This document shows, piece after piece, positions 57,015-64,000 of a stretch of DNA of 64,000 nucleotides. Below the pieces are notes generated by a model. The model searched no databases. It was not told the DNA's origin and saw only the letters and a program-made list of their open reading frames with translations. Made by a program: the position numbers and the translations under genes. Origin of the DNA: Sulfuriferula multivorans (lineage in GTDB: Bacteria; Pseudomonadota; Gammaproteobacteria; Burkholderiales; Sulfuriferulaceae); the NCBI RefSeq assembly GCF_003851125.1, contig NZ_BGOW01000015.1, positions 124,001 to 188,000 of the forward strand. The letters run 5' to 3'. Positions within the stretch are counted from its first letter, which is position 1. Each line of letters begins with the position of its first letter.

Positions 57015-57320
57015 GTGGACAAGAGCAGTTTCAAGGAAAATACGCGTTATACCATCACGTTGCGCGCAGCTGACGGCAAAATGCGTCCTGCCAATATCTA
57101 CGTGTACAAAATGTTCGACACCACGATGATCGCACGCATGACAGACAGCGGCGGCCTGCTGCACAAAATTGCTTACACCGATGTACTCAAGATTGTCAAA
57201 GAAAAATCCGTGGACAAGGAAAACCAGTTTTTCATTCCTGCCGCCGTGCTGGACGAAAAGGCGTGGAAAGACCGCACCGTAATGGAACGTTACTCCTCTT
57301 CCCCCCATATGGGAAAGTAA
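57015..57320 (+). CDS. small soluble protein of unknown function, divergent from soeA
   Basis: A 101-residue protein without signal or membrane segment. It starts at GTG with AGGAG 7 bases upstream (the ORF upstream to 56949 lacks such a site). The sequence is beta-rich and basic (RYTITLRAADGKMRPANIYVYKMFD; MIARMTDSGGLLHKIAYTDVLKIV). I do not recognise the family. It could share the 275-base control region with soeA, and it is followed by a strong terminator. Confidence 0.7.
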   Translation: MDKSSFKENTRYTITLRAADGKMRPANIYVYKMFDTTMIARMTDSGGLLHKIAYTDVLKIVKEKSVDKENQFFIPAAVLDEKAWKDRTVMERYSSSPHMGK

Positions 57321-57341
57321 GTCAGCTTGAGCGTTTACAAA

Positions 57342-57366
57342 AACGGAGCCTGGCGCTCCGTTTTTT
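57342..57366 (+). terminator. terminator after the small unknown gene
   Basis: An 8-base-pair stem AACGGAGC / GCTCCGTT with a five-base loop ends in a run of T (TTTTTT). AAAA on the left side means it can also work for the convergent batD gene ending at 57424. Confidence 0.85.
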
Positions 57367-57423
57367 ATTGCACCTGACAGCCCGCAATACGTCAATGGCG
57401 GATTGACGCAAGTCCTGATAATT

Positions 57424-58827
57424 TCATCCTCCAGCGCAACTCACTCCATAGCAACACGCCTGCAACTGCTGTACCAGTTGTCGCAACGTCGTATTTTCCC
57501 CATGGTGCAGTGCCATGGCCGCCAGCCACTGGTTTAATGTGGCAGCGCGCAAGCCGCCGTCGCCCGGATCAAAATCACGCAACGCCTGACTCAACTCGCT
57601 GCAATCAGTGGCGGCCTCAATCCGCCGCAACGACGCGCGGCGCACCTGCCAGCGCTGGTATTGCCGCCAGCAAACATATGCCAGCCAGGTCACTGCAACC
57701 AGCAGCCCGGCAATTACCGCAAGCCGGGCGAGCTTGTGCCAGAGCGGATTCACTGCTGTTATGACAGGGGGCTGGATAACAACGGATTCAATACGACCAC
57801 CAAGCGGATCGAAATAGGGCAACACTAGCGTCGGCAGCCGCATATTGCCTGCGCGTAGCGGCTGAAACGGCAGCGTCAGCCGCCAGGTTTGGGCCAGGGT
57901 GTTGGCGTCGCCAATCTGCTCTATTTGCGCGGGATAAAAGCGCAATGCGTCATTGTCCGTGAGCACTGGCAACAGTTTGGCCAGACCTTCTGCACTCAGC
58001 CCTGTGCCGCGCACGGTCAGTATCCAGTTCACCGGGCGATTGAGCACCAACGTACCCGTGGGAGGCCGGGATCTCACCTCGATTTTGCCGATCGGCACAA
58101 ACACCGGCAGGTAGGCAGGTGCCGGCCGGGTGTCGAATTGCAGCGACGGCAGCGCATAGCGCAGTCGATTGCCAAATTTGAGCGCTTCCAGCATGGGCAA
58201 ATTCACCACGCTGGAGCCAGCGCGCAACGGCATGATGGCCCAGGCCCGGCGATGCACGGTCACTGGCACGCCATTAAGCATTTCCTCGTGCTGTGACGAC
58301 GCCAGTTCGCGAACATGTACGGCAGCCGGCGGTGGTAACCAAAGCGGCGACCATTGCAGGCTGCCATCGTCGTAAATGTCCAGGACCAGCCTTGCGGTCT
58401 GACGCGTGACCAGTCGCTCGGGATGCAGGGTGAGTTTGAACCACACGTGCGGCACATCAGCACTGGAGGAGCGTACCTCCAGCACCAGCGGCCGGCTGCT
58501 GGCGCCGGCAAAACGCAGCGCAGGAAACAGTATGCGTCCGCTATGCAGCGGGTACAGCACCAGCGTCATGGTTTGGCTGGTGACCTGCCGACCATGGATG
58601 GTCTGGGTCTGGGTATCGCTGGAACGGCGGTAAATATCAAAGTCCGCCTGCAGCGCGTTTAATTTCAATTCATCCAGTGACGCCCTGGCAAGTTCGGTAC
58701 TCAAGGTGACGGTAACCGGTTCGCCCAGCGTAATTTCGGATTTGTCCATGTGCGCCACTAATGCCGCGCTGGCCCATGCCGGCAGGACCAGCAACATGAA
58801 GCATCCCCAGCGCAACCACTTCACCAT
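57424..58827 (-). CDS. batD: BatD-like protein (oxygen tolerance family)
   Basis: A 467-residue exported protein with signal peptide (CFMLLVLPAWASA) and a C-terminal membrane segment near LARLAVIAGLLVAVTWLAYVCW. The periplasmic part has repeated immunoglobulin-like beta sections (MDKSEITLGEPVTVTLSTELA), as in BatD. Bat proteins affect aerotolerance and envelope stress in other bacteria, but their mechanism is not known. It overlaps batB by 7 bases and is the last gene of the operon. Confidence 0.87.
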   Translation of the reverse strand: MVKWLRWGCFMLLVLPAWASAALVAHMDKSEITLGEPVTVTLSTELARASLDELKLNALQADFDIYRRSSDTQTQTIHGRQVTSQTMTLVLYPLHSGRILFPALRFAGASSRPLVLEVRSSSADVPHVWFKLTLHPERLVTRQTARLVLDIYDDGSLQWSPLWLPPPAAVHVRELASSQHEEMLNGVPVTVHRRAWAIMPLRAGSSVVNLPMLEALKFGNRLRYALPSLQFDTRPAPAYLPVFVPIGKIEVRSRPPTGTLVLNRPVNWILTVRGTGLSAEGLAKLLPVLTDNDALRFYPAQIEQIGDANTLAQTWRLTLPFQPLRAGNMRLPTLVLPYFDPLGGRIESVVIQPPVITAVNPLWHKLARLAVIAGLLVAVTWLAYVCWRQYQRWQVRRASLRRIEAATDCSELSQALRDFDPGDGGLRAATLNQWLAAMALHHGENTTLRQLVQQLQACCYGVSCAGG

Positions 58828-60626
58828 GGCAGCAAGACTCCGTAATCCTGGTCATCGTGGCGCGCATCCAGTTGCAGCAACTGCTTCTGGATGGCTGCGT
58901 TTTTGTCTGTGGTCAGTTCAAGTTTTTTCATTGCCACGCGTGCAGCTTGACCAGACTCAGGCACAGAAGATGACGTAGCAATACGACTATTCAAGGCAGC
59001 TCGATATGCTTCCGACTGCTGGTCGGATGAATCAAATTCAGGTGGGATTTTTTTATCCGACTCCACGATAGTGACCGGCCGATCGCCGATTGCCTGATTC
59101 AGATCACCGCCGACCCGGCTGCCACGCCGCCCGAGTATGCCCGCGCTATTTGTAGCGCGTTTGCTGACCGCCGACAGCCGCCCGGCAGCGAGCGCCAGAT
59201 TGGCACGGGCATTGGCGTCGCGCGGGCGCGAACTCAACACCCCCTGATACGCGTCTGCCGCTGCACGAAAATTACCTGCCGCGAAATAACTGTTGCCCAG
59301 GTTATATAGCGCATCGGCGCGCATCGGCGCGTTTTGCGCTGCCAGCATCGCGCTGGTGAATTGACCGATTGCCGCGACATAATCGCGCCGTCGATACGCC
59401 GCGGCACCGGCGCCCATGCGAGCCGGGTAACCCTGCATACGCCCATACAGCGCCTGCGCCTCGACATAATTGCCGCTACGGTAAGCAGCATAGGCCGCCT
59501 GCGCGGTGTCGGCGTCGGCGGCGCGCGCATTCGGTATCATCCCGCCCCACGCCACCATGCCTACCAATAACCAGCCCGCAACTTCAGGCCGGATGGCGCG
59601 CCACCGCAGCGGAAAATGCAGATATAGCAACAGCAACCATGCCGGCAACAGACACCATGCATACAACTCACGCCAGGTTTGCGCCGGATCTACCGGGTGC
59701 GGATTGCCGGGCAAACCCAAAATGCCGCGATCGTACAAGGCCTCCCAGTCGGCATCGCCATCCTGCACGGTTTGGTAAGCGCCGCCACCCAGGCGCGCCA
59801 GCGTGGCGAAGCCGTTCTCATCCAGGCGGCTGGTCACCGCGCTGCCGTCCTGCTCGACCACGCCGCCATCGGGCAGCGGGATGGTTGCGCCAGCAGGTGT
59901 TCCCACTCCCAGTACATACAGCGGCAGGTCAACCCGTTGCAAACTGCGTGCGGCCTCCAGTGCTGCGGCGCCCGCCGTACCGGAGAGCGCGCCGGCATCA
60001 CCATCGGTAAGTAGTAGCACTGCACCGCGCTTGCCCGAGCTTTGCGCCAGCAGTGTTTGCTGCGCCAGCTTGAGCGCAGCGGCGATATTGCTGCCCGGCG
60101 TATCCAGCAGGCTGGGTTGTGCCAGCGGCAAATCGGCGCGCACAGCATCCATGTCACGGGTGAGTGGCAGCAACAGCCCGGCGCTGCCGGAAAACACGAT
60201 CAGCCCGAGCCGTTCGCCATGCAGACGCGGCAACAAATCAAGCAACTTCAATCGGGCGCGCTGCAGACGTTGCGGCGACACATCCTGCGCCAACATGGAA
60301 GGCGACACATCCAGCACCACCATCACATTCAGTTCATGGTGCAACGCTGCGATCCTGTGTTCCGGTGTGGTCAGCAGCGGCAGGCGCGGCCCGGCGGCGG
60401 CACAGGCCAGCAACAGCCACGCCAATATATTGGCGACGCGGCGTCCATTGGACGCCGCGCCGAATGCACCGCGCACTGCCCATGGCAGCAGGTGCGGATC
60501 GGCATAATGCAGCACACGTCCGCGGCGCCAGTACAGCAGCGTTGCCATCAACAGCGGCTGCAAGGCCAGCACCAGCCACCATGGGTTGCGCCAGTCCAGT
60601 TGCGTCAGTTCGCCCAGACCGGTCAT
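58821..60626 (-). CDS. batB: BatB/BatC-like fusion: von Willebrand A domain plus TPR
   Basis: A 601-residue membrane protein. Two N-terminal hydrophobic segments precede a von Willebrand A domain with an intact MIDAS motif (VVLDVSPSML, then TDGDAG). A further membrane segment near residue 330-350 is followed by TPR-like repeats (ADALYNLGNSYFAAGNFRAA), so it joins BatB and BatC functions. The start at 60626 overlaps the batA stop (ATGA). The longer frame to 60704 is not needed. Confidence 0.87.
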   Translation of the reverse strand: MTGLGELTQLDWRNPWWLVLALQPLLMATLLYWRRGRVLHYADPHLLPWAVRGAFGAASNGRRVANILAWLLLACAAAGPRLPLLTTPEHRIAALHHELNVMVVLDVSPSMLAQDVSPQRLQRARLKLLDLLPRLHGERLGLIVFSGSAGLLLPLTRDMDAVRADLPLAQPSLLDTPGSNIAAALKLAQQTLLAQSSGKRGAVLLLTDGDAGALSGTAGAAALEAARSLQRVDLPLYVLGVGTPAGATIPLPDGGVVEQDGSAVTSRLDENGFATLARLGGGAYQTVQDGDADWEALYDRGILGLPGNPHPVDPAQTWRELYAWCLLPAWLLLLYLHFPLRWRAIRPEVAGWLLVGMVAWGGMIPNARAADADTAQAAYAAYRSGNYVEAQALYGRMQGYPARMGAGAAAYRRRDYVAAIGQFTSAMLAAQNAPMRADALYNLGNSYFAAGNFRAAADAYQGVLSSRPRDANARANLALAAGRLSAVSKRATNSAGILGRRGSRVGGDLNQAIGDRPVTIVESDKKIPPEFDSSDQQSEAYRAALNSRIATSSSVPESGQAARVAMKKLELTTDKNAAIQKQLLQLDARHDDQDYGVLLPW

Positions 60627-61600
60627 GCCGTCACCCGCCGTATCGCACTCAGTCGCGCCAGACTCAACAGCCCCACCGCCAGCAACAGCGGCAGCAAATA
60701 CCATTCCTGCACCACCCGGCGGGTGGCGGGGCGCACGACAGTTTTTTCACGCTGGCCGATGTCATGGATGACACTTTGCAAAGCACCACGATCGCCCGCC
60801 TGATAATAACGCCCACCGGTTGCGGCAGCGATTTGCGCAAGCCCTGGTTCGCTAACGGTTTTGGCGGGTGCCTTGGGACGCCCGGCGGCAAACAGGTCGC
60901 CGCCAATCTGCACGGTGTAAATCGGCACCCCCATGTGGCGCGCCAGCGCGACTGCCTCGCCGGGGGTGATATCGCCTGCGGTACTGTCACCATCGGTAAA
61001 CAGGATCAGCGCCGGGCGCAGGCGCGGCTGCGCCTGCAATTGCTTGAGCGCCAGCCCGATGGCATCACCGATGGCCGTATCGTCACCGGCAATGCCGACT
61101 CGCAGACGCGCCAGCATGGCGCTCACCAGATCCCGGTCAAACGTCGGTGGCACCAGCGTGCCGGCCACGCTGCCAAATGCAATCAGTCCGAAGCGATCGC
61201 CCCGGCGTCCTGCCACAAAACGCGTAACGATGTCTTTGAGTACAGCCAGACGTTCCACCGGCTGGCCGTCCAGTTCAAAATCGGTGATGCTCATGGTCCG
61301 GGAAGTATCCACCAGCAGCACGATTTCGCGCCCTTGCGGAGTTTCTGGCAGCCAGGCGCCGATCCATTGCGGCTGCGCCAAGGCCAGCACCAGACAGAGC
61401 TGGGCAAGCAAATCCAGCCAGCGCACAAACCGTCCGCCGGGCTGCGCGACCTGGCTGCGCGCCAGCAACTCCAGCTGGGGATGAATCAACGCCACACTGG
61501 CCGGTTCCTGGCTGACACGTTCACGCCGCCAACGCAGCACGGCAAGTACGAGCAGGGGCAATGACAAAACCAGCCAGATTGGTTGCGCCAGATTCAGCAT
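60623..61600 (-). CDS. batA: BatA-like von Willebrand A domain membrane protein
   Basis: A 325-residue inner-membrane protein. It has N-terminal membrane segments (IWLVLSLPLLVLAVLRW and about residue 60), a von Willebrand A domain with MIDAS (LLVDTSRTMS; TDGDSTAG) and a C-terminal membrane segment (WYLLPLLLAVGLLSLARL). It probably works with the MoxR ATPase and BatB. The ATG at 61600 lies 7 bases inside the preceding gene; the long N-terminal extension of the open frame to 61954 is a shadow. Confidence 0.88.
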   Translation of the reverse strand: MLNLAQPIWLVLSLPLLVLAVLRWRRERVSQEPASVALIHPQLELLARSQVAQPGGRFVRWLDLLAQLCLVLALAQPQWIGAWLPETPQGREIVLLVDTSRTMSITDFELDGQPVERLAVLKDIVTRFVAGRRGDRFGLIAFGSVAGTLVPPTFDRDLVSAMLARLRVGIAGDDTAIGDAIGLALKQLQAQPRLRPALILFTDGDSTAGDITPGEAVALARHMGVPIYTVQIGGDLFAAGRPKAPAKTVSEPGLAQIAAATGGRYYQAGDRGALQSVIHDIGQREKTVVRPATRRVVQEWYLLPLLLAVGLLSLARLSAIRRVTA

Positions 61601-62031
61601 CGGCCTGCCCGCTTCAGCCAGATGTCGACCTGGTTGCATAGGCGCATCCATTCGCCCTCTTCCAGGCCGGCTCCGGCCTGATAACGCAACGTATCCAGAC
61701 GGGCTATGGCTTCTGCCCAGCCGGGGTGTTCGGCTACCGGCAAGGCAGGCGGCGGCAAGTCGGCGTTTAGCTGCTGCAGTTGCAATCCCAGCCGCAGCTC
61801 GGATGCCAGGCGATAGGCCGCCGTGTGCTGGCTTACATGGCCTGCGGCGCAAGCCTGCCGGAGTTGCTGCAGACGTTTGCGGCAGGCACGGACACCGCGC
61901 CAGCGCCAGCGCATCCATAATCCCAGCGCCACCAGCGCCAAAACCAGCCACCACGCGCTGTAGCTGGTAGCAACGAGCATCGGCCTGACCGGCTCGATGA
62001 TGTCGATCAAACCGCTGGTTGGGTCATTCAT
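61594..62031 (-). CDS. DUF4381 family membrane protein
   Basis: A 145-residue protein with one membrane segment (YSAWWLVLALVALGLWMRW) near the N-terminus and a basic helical cytoplasmic tail. It matches the DUF4381 family, which sits between DUF58 and batA genes in such operons; the function is unknown. The ATG at 62031 overlaps the DUF58 stop (ATGA). Confidence 0.82.
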   Translation of the reverse strand: MNDPTSGLIDIIEPVRPMLVATSYSAWWLVLALVALGLWMRWRWRGVRACRKRLQQLRQACAAGHVSQHTAAYRLASELRLGLQLQQLNADLPPPALPVAEHPGWAEAIARLDTLRYQAGAGLEEGEWMRLCNQVDIWLKRAGRC

Positions 62032-63017
62032 GGCAGACGCATTTCTTGCAGCAGCGCATGCGGGTCGGCGTCGGCCAGCAAACAATGAAGGCGCACACCG
62101 ATGCGTCGAAACAGCGCCTGCTGTGCGGCCTGACTGCTGCTGGCCTGCGCCCGATACGCCGCACGCACCTCGCGCCTGCCGGTGTCTACCCAGCAGCGCG
62201 TCGTGGAAGCCACATCCTGGAATGCGATCAGGCCGACATTGGGCAACGCCTGCTCAGTCACATCCAGCACCTGAACTGCCTGCACTTGGTGGCGGCTGGC
62301 CAGACGCAGCAGCGCAGGCATGTCCGCCTCGCACAGTGCATGAAAATCGCTGATCAACACCACGTTGGAACCGCGCGGCAATTGCGCATCCAGCCGGTCG
62401 AGCAAGGCATGCAGGAGCGGCATTGCCGCAGCAAACGCATCCGTCAACGGGGGGCATGGTGCAATCGCCGCCTGCGCCAGTTGCATTGCTCCCGCTGTAC
62501 CATTGCGACAGGGCAGCGTCATCGCGTCGGGTTGCCAGAGCGTGCCGCCGATACAGGTATTGGCCCGCGCAGCGCCGAATCCGAGCGTGGCGGCAATGCG
62601 CGCGGCTTGCGCTACTTTCAGTCTGGTGCGGGTGCCGAAACGCATGCTCGGGCCGCGGTCGATCACCACATGCAAGGCAGGCTGGTGCTCTTCCCTGTAA
62701 ATCTTGATGTGCGGCCGGGCGGTGCGCGCCGTGGTGCGCCAATCCATGCCGCGCACGTCGTCCCCAGGCTGATAGGGCCGCGCCTCCTCGAAATCCAGAC
62801 CGCTGCCCAGATACACCGAGCGAAAATCCCCGGCGTGGCGATGCTGTGACTCCCTGAAATAGGGCGCTGCCTGTTGTGCCTGGATACGGTGCATCAGTTG
62901 GGCGAGTTCTTCTGCATCCAGCAACGGCGCGTGCGTATCCACCGCAGCGGGCCGGCCAACGCTCAGGGCAACCAGGCGCTGCCCGAGTGAGGCCAGCTTA
63001 GCCAATGATGCTTTCAC
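62028..63017 (-). CDS. DUF58 family protein, GTG start
   Basis: A 329-residue protein with the DUF58 signature GSGLDFEEARPYQPGDDVRGMDWRTTAR and the following KIYREEHQPALHVVIDRGPSMRFGTR, a von Willebrand-like fold with modified MIDAS (DRGPSM). DUF58 proteins accompany MoxR ATPases and are thought to be their clients. GTG at 63017, 6 bases after the moxR stop, opens the frame; no clear Shine-Dalgarno sequence is present. Confidence 0.88.
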   Translation of the reverse strand: MKASLAKLASLGQRLVALSVGRPAAVDTHAPLLDAEELAQLMHRIQAQQAAPYFRESQHRHAGDFRSVYLGSGLDFEEARPYQPGDDVRGMDWRTTARTARPHIKIYREEHQPALHVVIDRGPSMRFGTRTRLKVAQAARIAATLGFGAARANTCIGGTLWQPDAMTLPCRNGTAGAMQLAQAAIAPCPPLTDAFAAAMPLLHALLDRLDAQLPRGSNVVLISDFHALCEADMPALLRLASRHQVQAVQVLDVTEQALPNVGLIAFQDVASTTRCWVDTGRREVRAAYRAQASSSQAAQQALFRRIGVRLHCLLADADPHALLQEMRLP

Positions 63018-63023
63018 AGCGGG

Positions 63024-63983
63024 TTAAGGGACCGGCACCGCATCCAGCAAAGCCTGGAGCAGGCTATTTCGCGACACTTTTTCCATGCGTGCGTTAAAGC
63101 TCGGGATGATGCGATGGCGCAGGCAATCCGCGGCGACCGCATGAATATCGTCCGGGATGACATATTCCCTGCCCTGCAAATACGCATGGCCGCAGGCTGC
63201 GTGGGCAATGGCAAGGGAAGCGCGCGGGCTGGCGCCGACCTCGATCATGCCGGCCTGATCCGGCAGCCAGTGCGCAATATCGCGCGTCGCGCCGACCAGG
63301 GTCACGATATAGCGTTCCAGCGCAGCGTCCAGATGAATCTTTCTCACTTCCTCGCGCGCCGCCAGCACGGTCTGCACATCCACTTTAGGCAGGGATTCCG
63401 TGTCGGCAGCATTGCCCATACGGTCGCGTTGCAGTATGCGCAACTCATCCTCCGCACTGGGATAGGTCAGCTCGACATGCAACAGAAAGCGGTCGAGCTG
63501 CGCCTCCGGCAGTGGGTAGGTGCCCGCCTGCTCCAGCGGATTTTGCGTGGCCAGGACCATGAACAGGGGCGGCAATGGCCGGGTTACGCCCCCCACCGTG
63601 ATCTGGTGTTCTTGCATGGCTTCGAGCAAGGCGGACTGCACTTTGGCCGGCGCCCGGTTGATTTCGTCCGCCAGAATGATTTCATGGAACAGGGGCCCCT
63701 CGACAAAGCAGAAGCTGACTTCCTGCGGATTGTAGATATCGGTGCCGGTCAGATCGCCCGGAAGCAGATCGGGGGTGAACTGGATGCGCTGGAAACGGGC
63801 GTGAACTGCTCCCGCCAACGCTTTCACCGCCGTGGTTTTGGCCAGACCTGGCAAACCTTCCAGCAGCAGATGCCCGCCGGTCAGCAGTCCGATGACCAGC
63901 CGGTCGAGCAAGGCCGACTGACCGACAATGGTATTTTCCAGAGACTGGCGTAGCGCGATGATTTTGGGCTGATTCAGCATCAT
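63024..63983 (-). CDS. MoxR-family AAA+ ATPase
   Basis: A 319-residue AAA+ chaperone-type ATPase. Walker A is GLPGLAKTT, Walker B is IILADEINRAPAK, and sensor 1 lies in VLATQNPLEQ; a C-terminal lid domain follows. MoxR proteins act with von Willebrand A proteins such as BatA/BatB and with DUF58 proteins, probably to assemble or activate membrane complexes. It heads the minus-strand moxR-bat operon. Two adjacent ATGs (63983, 63980) are possible starts; AGGA lies upstream. Confidence 0.94.
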   Translation of the reverse strand: MMLNQPKIIALRQSLENTIVGQSALLDRLVIGLLTGGHLLLEGLPGLAKTTAVKALAGAVHARFQRIQFTPDLLPGDLTGTDIYNPQEVSFCFVEGPLFHEIILADEINRAPAKVQSALLEAMQEHQITVGGVTRPLPPLFMVLATQNPLEQAGTYPLPEAQLDRFLLHVELTYPSAEDELRILQRDRMGNAADTESLPKVDVQTVLAAREEVRKIHLDAALERYIVTLVGATRDIAHWLPDQAGMIEVGASPRASLAIAHAACGHAYLQGREYVIPDDIHAVAADCLRHRIIPSFNARMEKVSRNSLLQALLDAVPVP

Positions 63984-64000
63984 TCGTTCCTAACATTGGA

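Noticed and set aside
60164-61564. 466-codon open frame on the plus strand
   Set aside because: It lies opposite batA and batB, which have complete von Willebrand domains and coupled overlaps; the translation has the low-complexity look of an antisense shadow.

Overview
The window looks like chromosomal DNA of a sulfur-oxidising (chemolithotrophic) betaproteobacterium. I infer this from ordinary betaproteobacterial blocks (ilvB-ilvN-ilvC followed by psd-pssA-leuA; pepA-holC-valS; lptF-lptG; wrbA-DUF2069) combined with a complete set of genes for cytoplasmic sulfur oxidation. A member of the Nitrosomonadales related to Sulfuricellaceae or Thiobacillaceae is my best guess, but no rRNA is present to test it. 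I saw no tRNA or rRNA gene, insertion sequence, phage gene or CRISPR array. No gene-free stretch exceeds 300 bases.

Layout. 1-6536: rppH, a small repeat protein, an orphan pstS behind a Pho box, two methyltransferase-type genes, proS and a lytic transglycosylase. 6539-9369 (minus): TlpA-like and thioredoxin-like periplasmic redox proteins with TolC and a very short HlyD-type adaptor, without an inner-membrane pump. 9420-16588: aspA, membrane proteins, a 531-residue unknown with a PilZ-like tail, wrbA-HugZ-like-DUF2069 and a diguanylate cyclase. 16612-22932 (minus): branched-chain amino acid and phosphatidylethanolamine synthesis. 23020-25811 (minus): a shortened MutS2 and three tandem DUF2173 paralogues. 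25889-34282: RDD protein, lptGF, pepA, holC, a repeat-containing protein and valS. 34319-38485 (minus): a receiver-like protein, an extra lipoate-ligase-like protein, two unknowns and a FadL-type porin.

The centrepiece is 38678-56739, about 18 kb with every gene on the minus strand. In transcription order it reads soeA-soeB-soeC, rhd, tusA, dsrE-type, shdrC1-shdrB1-shdrA-hyp-shdrC2-shdrB2, lbpA2, a second dsrE-type gene, lbpA1, lipS2, sLpl(AB), lipT, lipS1. This is the sulfur-oxidising heterodisulfide-reductase-like (sHdr) pathway with its own lipoate-binding carrier proteins, its dedicated lipoate assembly enzymes, its sulfane-sulfur relay (rhodanese, TusA, DsrE) and the membrane-bound, cytoplasm-facing sulfite dehydrogenase SoeABC. 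Read as a pathway, persulfide sulfur is passed through Rhd/TusA/DsrE to the sHdr complex, oxidised to sulfite with electrons captured by lipoyl-LbpA, and the sulfite is oxidised to sulfate by SoeABC with electrons going to quinone. Internal hairpins suggest that this long array is divided into segments with different expression.

57015-64000 contains a small unknown gene divergent from soeA and a minus-strand moxR-DUF58-DUF4381-batA-batB-batD aerotolerance-type operon. Start codons were chosen by ribosome-binding site, overlap with neighbours and family N-termini; several differ from the longest possible reading frame.
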